The notes under the pieces were generated by a model. It ran no database searches. It worked only from the letters and a program-made list of their open reading frames with translations, and was not told the DNA's origin. From Actinomycetes bacterium (GTDB lineage Bacteria; Actinomycetota; Acidimicrobiia; Acidimicrobiales; Ilumatobacteraceae), in the NCBI GenBank assembly GCA_029782355.1, contig JAKOUY010000017.1, positions 1 to 64,000 of the forward strand: a DNA stretch of 64,000 nt. Reading direction: 5' to 3'. Positions 57,398-64,000 of this stretch are shown piece by piece (position 1 is the first letter of the stretch; every line of letters begins with the position of its first letter). Position numbers and translations under genes: made by a program.

Positions 57398-57453
57398 CCT
57401 CGCCACCACGCATCGGGGCGGGAGCCACCAACGAGAACCGGTCGTAGAGGCAC

Positions 57454-58644
57454 ATGGGGTACGAGCGAGACATCGCCATCATCGGAGGCTGCGGCCACGT
57501 CGGGCTACCGCTCGGCCTCGCGTTCGCCGATGTGGGGCTCCGCGTCGGGCTCTTCGACCACAATGCTGCGGCGGTCGAGGCGGTCAACGCCGGCAAGATG
57601 CCGTTCATGGAGGACGGTGCCGACTCCATCCTCGGGGCGATGGTGAGCATCGGCCGGCTCGAGGCGGGCATGGACCGATCGATGCTCACTGAGGCCGAGC
57701 ACGTGATCGTCGTCATCGGCACCCCGGTCGATGATCACCTCCACCCGGAACCCGACACGGTGCCCAACGCCCTCGTCGACCTGGTGTCGAGCCTGCGCAG
57801 CGGGCAGCACATCGTCCTTCGCAGCACGGTGTTCCCGGGCGTCACCCGCCAGGTCGAGCGCCTGCTCGCGGCGGCCGGCCTGGGCGTCGATGTCTCCTTC
57901 TGCCCCGAACGCATCGCCGAGGGTCGGGCGATGACCGAGCTCCGAACGCTGCCGCAGATCGTCGCGTCCCGAACACCGGAGGGACGCCGGCGGGCGACGG
58001 CCCTCTTCGCCAAGCTGACCGACACCATCGTCGACCTCGACATCGAAGAGGCAGAGCTCGCCAAGCTCTTCACCAACACGTGGCGCTACGTCAAGTTCGC
58101 CACCGCCAACCAGCTGTACATGATTGCCAACGATCTGAACCTCGACTACGAGCGGATCCGCGCCGCGGTGCGCCACGACTATCCGCGAGCGGCCGATCTG
58201 CCGGGTGCCGGGTTTGCCGCGGGACCCTGTCTGCTCAAGGACACCATGCAGTTGGCGGCGCTCCACAACAACAACTTCTCGCTGGGCCATGCCAGCATGG
58301 TGATCAACGAAGGCTTCCCTCGCTACCTCGCCGGCCGCTTGGAGCGCCGATTCGACCTGGAGTCGATGACCGTGGGGATCCTCGGCATGGCCTTCAAGGC
58401 GGAGAGTGATGACGCCCGATCGAGCCTGAGCTACCAACTCAAGCGGGAGATGCGATATCGGGCGGCGAGAGTTCTGTGTACCGACCCGTACGTCGCCGAC
58501 GACACGCTGTCGCCGCTCGACGAGGTGGTCGATCAGTCGGATCTGTTGATCGTCGGGGCACCGCACCGCCGGTACGCGTCGATCGTCACCTCAACTCCCG
58601 TCGTCGACGTCTGGAACCTCCGTGGCGACGGGGTGCGCGTGTGA
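57454..58644 (+). CDS. UDP-glucose/UDP-ManNAc-type nucleotide-sugar dehydrogenase
   Basis: The 396-residue enzyme oxidises a nucleotide hexose twice to a uronic acid with NAD. It shows the Rossmann motif IAIIGGCGHVGLPLGLAFA, IGTPVDDHLHPEPD, the FCPERIAEGRAMTELRTLPQIV region, LAKLFTNTWRYVKFATANQ and the catalytic Cys in GAGFAAGPCLLKDT. The C-terminal nucleotide-binding domain has GILGMAFKAESDDARSSLSYQ. SFCPERIAEG resembles WecC/WbpA-type (UDP-N-acetylmannosamine dehydrogenase) more than UDP-glucose dehydrogenase, but the substrate is not proven. It is the first gene of the coupled operon; its stop overlaps the next GTG. Confidence 0.92.
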   Translation: MGYERDIAIIGGCGHVGLPLGLAFADVGLRVGLFDHNAAAVEAVNAGKMPFMEDGADSILGAMVSIGRLEAGMDRSMLTEAEHVIVVIGTPVDDHLHPEPDTVPNALVDLVSSLRSGQHIVLRSTVFPGVTRQVERLLAAAGLGVDVSFCPERIAEGRAMTELRTLPQIVASRTPEGRRRATALFAKLTDTIVDLDIEEAELAKLFTNTWRYVKFATANQLYMIANDLNLDYERIRAAVRHDYPRAADLPGAGFAAGPCLLKDTMQLAALHNNNFSLGHASMVINEGFPRYLAGRLERRFDLESMTVGILGMAFKAESDDARSSLSYQLKREMRYRAARVLCTDPYVADDTLSPLDEVVDQSDLLIVGAPHRRYASIVTSTPVVDVWNLRGDGVRV

Positions 58645-59384
58645 CGCCCCGCGTGTCCATCGTCATCCCCGTGTTCAACGAGGGTGATCTCGTCGTCCCG
58701 CTCCTGGAGCGGATCCTCGATCGCGTGAAGATGCCATGCGAGGTCCTGGCCGTGTACGACCACGTCGAGGACACCACCCGGCCGCACCTCGAGCGCTTGG
58801 CGATCGACGACCCGCGACTGATCCCCACGCTCAACGACAGCCGTCCGGGACCCGCCTATGCTTTGCGGTTCGGCGTCGAACAGGCCAGTGCACCGGTCGT
58901 CGTGATCACGATGGCGGACGGGAGCGACGACCCCGATCAGATCGAGGACCTGGTCAAACTGGTCGAACGTGGCGTGGTCGTCGCCGCCGCATCGCGGTAC
59001 ATGAAAGGTGGCCAGCAGGTCGGCGGCCCGTTCATCAAGGGTCGGATGTCCAGGCTCGCCGGGCTGACGCTGTGTTGGTTCGGTCGCGTCGGGACCCACG
59101 ACGCAACGAACTCGTTCAAGGCCTACCAACGCGACTTTCTCCGCCGTGTCGGCATCGACTCGACGGCGGGCTTCGAGATGGGGCTGGAGATGGTGGCCAA
59201 AGCTCGGAGGTACCGCCTGCCGGTCGCCGAGCTCCCGACGATCTGGCTGGATCGCGGCGGCGGCCAGTCGAACTTCCGGATCCTGGAGTGGGTCCGCCAC
59301 TACTTGAAGTGGTACCGGTTCGCCTTCGGGCCACAGCTGCACCCGTCTGCGGAGCTCGAAGCGCCGCCCGAAGGAGCGACATGA
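58641..59384 (+). CDS. Family 2 glycosyltransferase
   Basis: The 247-residue GT-A enzyme begins TPRVSIVIPVFNEGD and has the donor-binding DHVEDTTRPHL, the DxD-like ITMADGSDDPDQI and RVGTHDATNSFKAYQRDFL with GFEMGLEMVAKAR, as in dolichyl-phosphate-mannose-synthase-like transferases. It lacks membrane helices. It probably transfers a sugar to a polyprenyl phosphate or a lipid-linked glycan. The GTG start gives a 4-nt overlap with the dehydrogenase, and its own end overlaps the epimerase ATG by 4 nt. Confidence 0.9.
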   Translation: MTPRVSIVIPVFNEGDLVVPLLERILDRVKMPCEVLAVYDHVEDTTRPHLERLAIDDPRLIPTLNDSRPGPAYALRFGVEQASAPVVVITMADGSDDPDQIEDLVKLVERGVVVAAASRYMKGGQQVGGPFIKGRMSRLAGLTLCWFGRVGTHDATNSFKAYQRDFLRRVGIDSTAGFEMGLEMVAKARRYRLPVAELPTIWLDRGGGQSNFRILEWVRHYLKWYRFAFGPQLHPSAELEAPPEGAT

Positions 59385-60400
59385 CGACCGTGCTGGTGAC
59401 CGGCTCCGCCGGCTTCATCGGTGGATATCTCGTGCAGGAACTGCTCGAGCGCGGCTACGAGGTCGTCGGCCTGGACAACCTCTCGAAGTACGGCCCGGTC
59501 CACCGAAGCTACGACGACCACCCGCGCTTCCGTGCGATCACCGGCGACGCTCGCGATGTCGATCTCCTCAGCGAGCTGTTGAGCGGATGCCAGCATCTCA
59601 TCGCCGGCGCGGCGATGATCGGGGGGATCTCCTACTTCCACACCTACGCCTACGATCTGTTGGCGACCAACGAGCGGATCATGGCTGCAACGTGCGACGC
59701 CGCCATCCACGCCCACGCCCATGGCAGCCTGGAGAAGGTCACCTATCTCAGCTCGTCGATGGTGTTCGAGTCGACGACCACGTGGCCGTCATGCGAGGGC
59801 CAGGAGCGGGAGGTCCCGCCGCCTCGGTCCTCGTACGGATTCCAGAAGCTGGCCGTCGAGTACTTCGCACGTGCTGCGTGGGACCAGTACTTGCTCCCGT
59901 ACACGATCGTCCGCCCGTTCAACTGCGTCGGCATCGGTGAAGCGAGGGCGCGCGGCGACGTCGAGGTGGTGAGCGGCAACGTCAAGCTGGCGATGAGTCA
60001 CGTGGTGCCGGATCTGGTGCAGAAAGTCCTCAAGGGCCAGCGTCCGCTGCACATCCTGGGCGACGGGAGCCAAGTTCGGCACTACACCTATGGCGGCGAC
60101 TTGGCCCGAGGGATCGTGGACGCGATGGAGCACCCCGGCGCCCGCAACGAGGACTTCAACCTGTCCACCAGCACGAGCACCACGGTTCTCGAGCTGGCAC
60201 AGCTGATCTGGTCGAAACTGCGGACCGACGAGATGACCGTGGTACACGACGATCCGTTCGATCACGACGTGCAGCGGCGCGTACCCGAGGTGAGCAAAGC
60301 GCGGCGGATCCTCGGGTTCGAGGCGACGACGAGCCTGAGTGAGATGTTGGACGAAGTGATCCCGTGGATCCGCGATGCCATGGCCGAAGGTCGGATGTGA
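59381..60400 (+). CDS. NAD-dependent epimerase/dehydratase
   Basis: The 339-residue extended SDR enzyme has the NAD-binding motif VLVTGSAGFIGGYL, LDNLSKYGPVHRSY, the Ser in VTYLSSSMVFES and the YxxxK pair in SYGFQKLAVEYFA. IVRPFNCVGIGEARARGD and HILGDGSQVRHYTYGGDLA follow, as in nucleotide-sugar 4-epimerases. It acts on a UDP- or GDP-sugar, possibly the uronic acid product of the dehydrogenase two genes upstream. AAGGAG precedes the ATG. Confidence 0.93.
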   Translation: MTTVLVTGSAGFIGGYLVQELLERGYEVVGLDNLSKYGPVHRSYDDHPRFRAITGDARDVDLLSELLSGCQHLIAGAAMIGGISYFHTYAYDLLATNERIMAATCDAAIHAHAHGSLEKVTYLSSSMVFESTTTWPSCEGQEREVPPPRSSYGFQKLAVEYFARAAWDQYLLPYTIVRPFNCVGIGEARARGDVEVVSGNVKLAMSHVVPDLVQKVLKGQRPLHILGDGSQVRHYTYGGDLARGIVDAMEHPGARNEDFNLSTSTSTTVLELAQLIWSKLRTDEMTVVHDDPFDHDVQRRVPEVSKARRILGFEATTSLSEMLDEVIPWIRDAMAEGRM

Positions 60401-62025
60401 TCGAGCGTGTGACATCCGAGCGAACCGCGACCCGCGTGTTTGCGGTGGCCGCAGTCGCCGCCTGGCTGCTGCTCCTGCTGCACTGGGGTCGCGGCCGGTG
60501 GTTCAGCCGAGACGACTGGATCCTGCTGACCAGCCGAGACGGCGGCAGCTTCTGGAGCGTCGTCGCTCCCTACGGCGAACACTTCATCGCCGTTCCCACG
60601 CTGATCTACCGAGTGCTGTACAACCTGGTCGGGGTGCGCTTCGGCGCCTACCTGATGGTCGTGGTCTCGATGCACCTGGCGGTCTGTGTGCTTCTTCGGA
60701 CGATCATGCGACGCGCCGGAGTCGGGGCGTGGACGGCGACATTCGTCGCCGGCGCGTTCTTGCTCTTCGGAAGCGGCGAGGAGAACATCCTGTGGGCGTT
60801 TCAGGCGGGATTCGTCGGTTCGCTGATGTTCGGCCTCCTGCAGTTCACCCTGGCCGACCACCGGGGGCCGATCGGGCGTCGCGACGTGGTCGGAGCACTC
60901 GCCGGGGTGCTGGCAGTGGCCTCGCCGGGGATCGGTCTGGTCCTCGTGGCGGCCACGGCATTCGTCACCTGGATCCGCCGTGGCGAGCGGGCCGCGCTGG
61001 TCCAGTTGGTGCCGCCAGCGGTCGTGTACCTGACCTGGTACGTCGTCGCCAGCCCCACCACGGACAACTTCTTCGGCAAGCCGACGCTTCCGACGACTCT
61101 GGCCTGGGCCTGGCGAGGCGTGCTCGAACCGGCCCGCGCTCTGAGCGGAAATCGGTGGGTGACGATCGCACTCGGAACGATGGCGCTCGTCGGGCTGGCA
61201 CTCGCCGCCTGGACGGCGCGCGGCCGCGCTCGCCTCGCGGCCCTCGCCGGGCCGGTCGTGCTCGCCGCCTGTGCCCCGGCCTTCTTCGCCTTGGTGGCTC
61301 AGGGACGGTGGGGTTGGGGAATGGCGATGAGCCGCAGCGGCCGATACCTCTACAACGGTGCTGCAGTCCTCCTGCCGCTGGGCGGGGTGGCGATCTGCTC
61401 GATCACCCGGCGATGGCGTGGTGCGTGGCCCGTGGCGATCGCGCTCGTCATGTTCGGTGTCCCCTACAACGTCGGTCGGTTCGACAGCAGTCCGATCTTC
61501 AACTCGACCTTCTACCTCAAGCAGCGCGACACGATCCTCGGAATCGCCAGCTCTCCCCTGCTGGATGAGGCCCTGCCGTGGGTCAGACCCGAGCCGGACC
61601 GATTCAAAGGCACCGGTCTCACCGTTGCGTGGCTGCGTCACGCCGTGGCCAGCGGCAAGCTTCCCCTGCTGAGCTCGGTGCCAACGAACGTCAGCGACGG
61701 CTTCAAGGTGCGACTTGGTCTCGTCCAACACCTCCCTGCTCCTCCGTCGCCACTCGTCGATTGCCCGCAGCGGACGACTCCATTCGATGTCGTGCTGCAT
61801 CGAGGAGATCGGGTCCGATTCAGTTCACCGCTCTATGTCGTGGAGCTCCGTGAGGGTCAGCCGGTCGGCGAGCCGGTCACGTTCTTGCCGGACGATGGCG
61901 ATGGCGTCCTCTCGGTCGAGTGGCCAAGCCTCGACGTCCGGATCGGAGGTCCATGGAATCGAGAGCCGTACACTGCTTGTCTGATGCCCCGCAGTGCCCC
62001 GACGAGCGAGCACACCAGTGGTTGA
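60397..62025 (+). CDS. Polytopic membrane protein of the glycan cluster
   Basis: The 542-residue protein has about ten to eleven membrane helices (first at about 13-30, VFAVAAVAAWLLLLLHW) and an early RWFSRDDWILLTSRDG loop with adjacent Asp residues, which fits the catalytic loop of GT-C glycosyltransferases. The C-terminal 150 residues (from about 385) are extracytoplasmic and beta-rich. I recognise no precise family. In the operon it is likely a lipid-linked-sugar glycosyltransferase or a polymer assembly protein. It starts with GTG in the stop of the epimerase gene. Confidence 0.75.
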   Translation: MIERVTSERTATRVFAVAAVAAWLLLLLHWGRGRWFSRDDWILLTSRDGGSFWSVVAPYGEHFIAVPTLIYRVLYNLVGVRFGAYLMVVVSMHLAVCVLLRTIMRRAGVGAWTATFVAGAFLLFGSGEENILWAFQAGFVGSLMFGLLQFTLADHRGPIGRRDVVGALAGVLAVASPGIGLVLVAATAFVTWIRRGERAALVQLVPPAVVYLTWYVVASPTTDNFFGKPTLPTTLAWAWRGVLEPARALSGNRWVTIALGTMALVGLALAAWTARGRARLAALAGPVVLAACAPAFFALVAQGRWGWGMAMSRSGRYLYNGAAVLLPLGGVAICSITRRWRGAWPVAIALVMFGVPYNVGRFDSSPIFNSTFYLKQRDTILGIASSPLLDEALPWVRPEPDRFKGTGLTVAWLRHAVASGKLPLLSSVPTNVSDGFKVRLGLVQHLPAPPSPLVDCPQRTTPFDVVLHRGDRVRFSSPLYVVELREGQPVGEPVTFLPDDGDGVLSVEWPSLDVRIGGPWNREPYTACLMPRSAPTSEHTSG

Positions 62026-62863
62026 GGTGCTCAGCGACTCGTTCGCCGCACTCCCGGTCGCAGAGTTGGCGGCACAGTACGCAGCCGCCGCACCGTTTCC
62101 CCACGCCGTGCTCGACGGGGTGATCGACGACTCGGCACTTCGCGCCGCGATCGCGGCCTTCCCGGAGGTGGACGGCCCCGGCTGGACCCACTACCTGCAC
62201 GTCAACGAGCGCAAACACGGGGCGACACACCTCGAAGACTGGCCGAAGCCGCTCCGCGACCTCGCCACCGCGCTGATGAGCCAGGAGTTCATCCGATTCC
62301 TGGAGGACCTCTCCGGTATCGATGGTCTGCTGGCCGACCCCAGCCTGGACGGCGGGGGTTTGCATCGTTCCGAGCCGGGTGGCTTCCTGAACATCCACAC
62401 CGACTACACCAAGCATCACACCCACCCGGACTGGAAGCGGCGAGTCAACGTCCTGCTGTACCTCAACGACGACTGGCGCGAGGAGTGGGGCGGCCACCTC
62501 GAGCTGTGGACGCCGGACATGACTCGGTGTGTCGAACGAGTCCAGCCTCGTGCCAACCGGATGGTGATCTTCTCAACGAGTGACACCTCGTACCACGGTC
62601 ATCCCGTCCCACTCACGTGCCCACCCGATCAGGCGCGCAAGTCGCTCGCGCTGTACTACTTCACGGCCGGCTCGGACGAGCCCGCCAGGACGACCCACTA
62701 CCGTGCCCGCCCGGAAGACGGCGCCCGGCGGGTGCTGATCTACGTCGACGGCAAGGTGTTGCGGCTGTACGACATGATCAAGCGACGGACCGGCGTCTCC
62801 GACGCGACCGTGAGCCGATGGCTGGCGCGGCTGCAGCGGCTGCGCACGCGGGGGACGAGGTGA
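62018..62863 (+). CDS. 2-oxoglutarate/Fe(II)-dependent oxygenase (prolyl 4-hydroxylase-like)
   Basis: The protein (281 residues from GTG 62018; a GTG at 61994 would add eight) has a double-stranded beta-helix with iron ligands HTDYTKH (HxD near residue 127) and a distal His in SYHGHPVPL near 193. The 2OG-binding basic residue probably lies in PDQARKSLALYYF. RRVNVLLYLNDDWREEWGGHLELW is typical of the 2OG-FeII_Oxy_3 group. Homologues occur in polysaccharide and glycan clusters. It likely hydroxylates a sugar, lipid or peptide; the substrate is unknown. The start overlaps the preceding gene by 8 nt. Confidence 0.88.
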   Translation: MVEVLSDSFAALPVAELAAQYAAAAPFPHAVLDGVIDDSALRAAIAAFPEVDGPGWTHYLHVNERKHGATHLEDWPKPLRDLATALMSQEFIRFLEDLSGIDGLLADPSLDGGGLHRSEPGGFLNIHTDYTKHHTHPDWKRRVNVLLYLNDDWREEWGGHLELWTPDMTRCVERVQPRANRMVIFSTSDTSYHGHPVPLTCPPDQARKSLALYYFTAGSDEPARTTHYRARPEDGARRVLIYVDGKVLRLYDMIKRRTGVSDATVSRWLARLQRLRTRGTR

Positions 62864-64000
62864 GTGCCCGAACCGCGCGCATCGGCGTATTGGTGGTCGC
62901 GTACAACGCTGCCTCGACGCTCTCGCAGGTGCTCGACCGGCTCCCCCCCGACTTCCGTCGGCGCGTCGACCACGTCCTGGTCTGCGACGATGCCAGTTCG
63001 GACGCCACCCATCTGGTGGCGCTGGGCTACCAGACGCTGACCGACCTCCCCCTCACCGTGATCCGCCATCCGAAGAACCTCGGCTACGGCGGCAACCAGA
63101 AGGCCGGCTACCGCTGGGCGATCGAGCACGACCTGGACGTCATCGTGCTGCTGCACGGCGACGGCCAATACAAGCCAGAGGTCATCGAATCGCTGGTCGG
63201 GCCGCTGGAGTCGGGGCAGTGCGATGCCGTGTTCGGCTCACGGATGATGACCAAGGGTGGTGCCCGTCAGGGGGGCATGCCCCGGTACAAGTTCGTGGGG
63301 AACAAGATCCTGACACGCGGCGAGAACTGGCTGGCGGGGATGGAGCTCACCGAGTGGCACAGCGGGTACCGGGCGTACCGGCTCGATGCGCTGCAGGACA
63401 TCCCGTTCGAGTCCTACAGCGACGGGTTCGACTTCGACACGCAGATCATCCTCGGGCTCCACGAGGCCGGCAAGGTGATCCACGAGGTCGCCATCCCGAC
63501 CTACTACGGCGACGAGATCTGTCACGTCAACGGGATGAAGTACGCCAAGGACGTCATGGCCCATGCCACGGCGTTCCGCCTGCGGTCGATGGGATTCGGT
63601 GGGGGCTTGCGCGCCACCGACCACCACTACGAGCTAAAGATCGACCGCCAGTCGTCGCACGGGCACCTGCTCGACTGGTTCTCCCGCCGCCCGGCCGGAC
63701 GAGTCCTCGATCTCGGCTGCTCGTCGGGTCGGCTGTCCTCGGCGATCCGCGCCTACGGCCACCACGTCACCGGCGTCGACCTGGTCAAGCTCGACGAGGT
63801 GGGGACCAACGTCGACGATTTCGTCGAGGCCGACCTGAACCACGGCTTGCCCGACACCATCGACGAGACCTACGACGTGATCCTCGCCGCCGACGTGCTC
63901 GAACACCTCACCAGCCCCCACGTCCTGCTGGAATCCCTGCACCGTTGCCTCGGTCCGAAGAGTTCGGTGTTCGTCAGCCTGCCGAACTTCAGTCACTGGT
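62860..64000 (+). CDS. GT2 glycosyltransferase-methyltransferase fusion, cut by window end
   Basis: A GTG start in the stop of the oxygenase gene opens a frame with no stop up to 64000 (380 codons seen). Residues 1-240 form a GT2 domain (IGVLVVAYNAASTLSQVLDRL, VLVCDDASSDAT, VLLHGDGQYKPEVI, VFGSRMMTKGGARQGGMP, WHSGYRAYRLDAL). From about residue 265 a SAM methyltransferase begins: RVLDLGCSSGRLSSAI, VTGVDLVKL, VILAADVLEHLTSPHVLLESL and SSVFVSLPNFSHW. Fusing a sugar transferase to a methyltransferase suggests addition and methylation of the same residue. It is the last member of the coupled operon visible here. Confidence 0.88.
   Translation, partial: MSARTARIGVLVVAYNAASTLSQVLDRLPPDFRRRVDHVLVCDDASSDATHLVALGYQTLTDLPLTVIRHPKNLGYGGNQKAGYRWAIEHDLDVIVLLHGDGQYKPEVIESLVGPLESGQCDAVFGSRMMTKGGARQGGMPRYKFVGNKILTRGENWLAGMELTEWHSGYRAYRLDALQDIPFESYSDGFDFDTQIILGLHEAGKVIHEVAIPTYYGDEICHVNGMKYAKDVMAHATAFRLRSMGFGGGLRATDHHYELKIDRQSSHGHLLDWFSRRPAGRVLDLGCSSGRLSSAIRAYGHHVTGVDLVKLDEVGTNVDDFVEADLNHGLPDTIDETYDVILAADVLEHLTSPHVLLESLHRCLGPKSSVFVSLPNFSHW

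Noticed and set aside
1-64000. CRISPR arrays, insertion sequences or prophage genes
   Set aside because: I found no regularly spaced direct repeats with unique spacers, and no transposase, integrase or phage structural gene. The hairpin array at 13494-13720 has diverged units and no spacer logic.

Overview
The window is very GC-rich (about 70%), tightly packed DNA with many GTG starts and 4-nt GTGA/ATGA stop-start overlaps. Gene families (NdgR-type IclR regulator beside leuCD, DUF222/HNH nuclease, large NAD-GDH, PutA, several promoters placed so that transcripts would be leaderless) point to an actinobacterium, most likely an Acidimicrobiia-like lineage. That assignment is inference from gene content; no rRNA gene is present.

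Layout. 1-6000: a minus-strand glutamate block, NAD-glutamate dehydrogenase > glutamyl-tRNA synthetase > YdcF-like protein > tRNA-Gln(CUG) > tRNA-Glu(CUC) > terminator. 6031-11008: VIT1-like transporter, DUF2237 protein, an acyltransferase-SGNH membrane enzyme and an aldehyde dehydrogenase. 11013-13860: citramalate synthase with an Ile/Val-rich leader peptide and attenuator-like hairpins, then a gene-free region with phased TGTGG repeats and a candidate structured RNA. 13861-19771: agmatinase-like enzyme, MFS exporter, and soxR divergent from a SoxR-box-controlled Rieske protein, then a DUF222 HNH protein. 19901-28901: ilvE, leuB, greA, hydrolase, ABC1/UbiB-like kinase, tandem-FKBP lipoprotein, PutA. 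28949-34859: two overlapping genes encoding an Hsp70-dynamin fusion and a pseudokinase-dynamin fusion, the strongest candidate here for an undescribed system. 34882-42861: flavodoxin-like reductase, a membrane cNMP-binding/SH3 protein, a membrane pentaheme cytochrome and its maturation genes ccmF-ccmH-ccmG. 43305-46032: ndgR-like regulator divergent from leuCD. 46044-51922: a variable island (LAL/LuxR regulator, cupredoxin-like secreted protein, acyltransferase) bracketed by leuD and a DEAD-box helicase, with decayed second copies of the ends of both genes in its middle. 51957-64000: acyl-CoA ligase followed by a surface-polysaccharide/glycolipid cluster (acyltransferase-GT-C fusion, methyltransferase, nucleotide-sugar dehydrogenase, glycosyltransferases, epimerase, 2OG oxygenase, and a GT2-methyltransferase fusion that runs off the end).

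How the genes work together: cimA, leuCD, leuB and ilvE together give threonine-independent isoleucine synthesis from pyruvate plus part of leucine synthesis; the Ile/Val-rich leader of cimA and the NdgR-type site at leuCD fit end-product control. The ccm genes mature the heme-c sites of the cytochrome encoded just upstream. SoxR would switch on the Rieske protein under redox stress. The last six genes form one translationally coupled operon for sugar-nucleotide conversion and glycan assembly.
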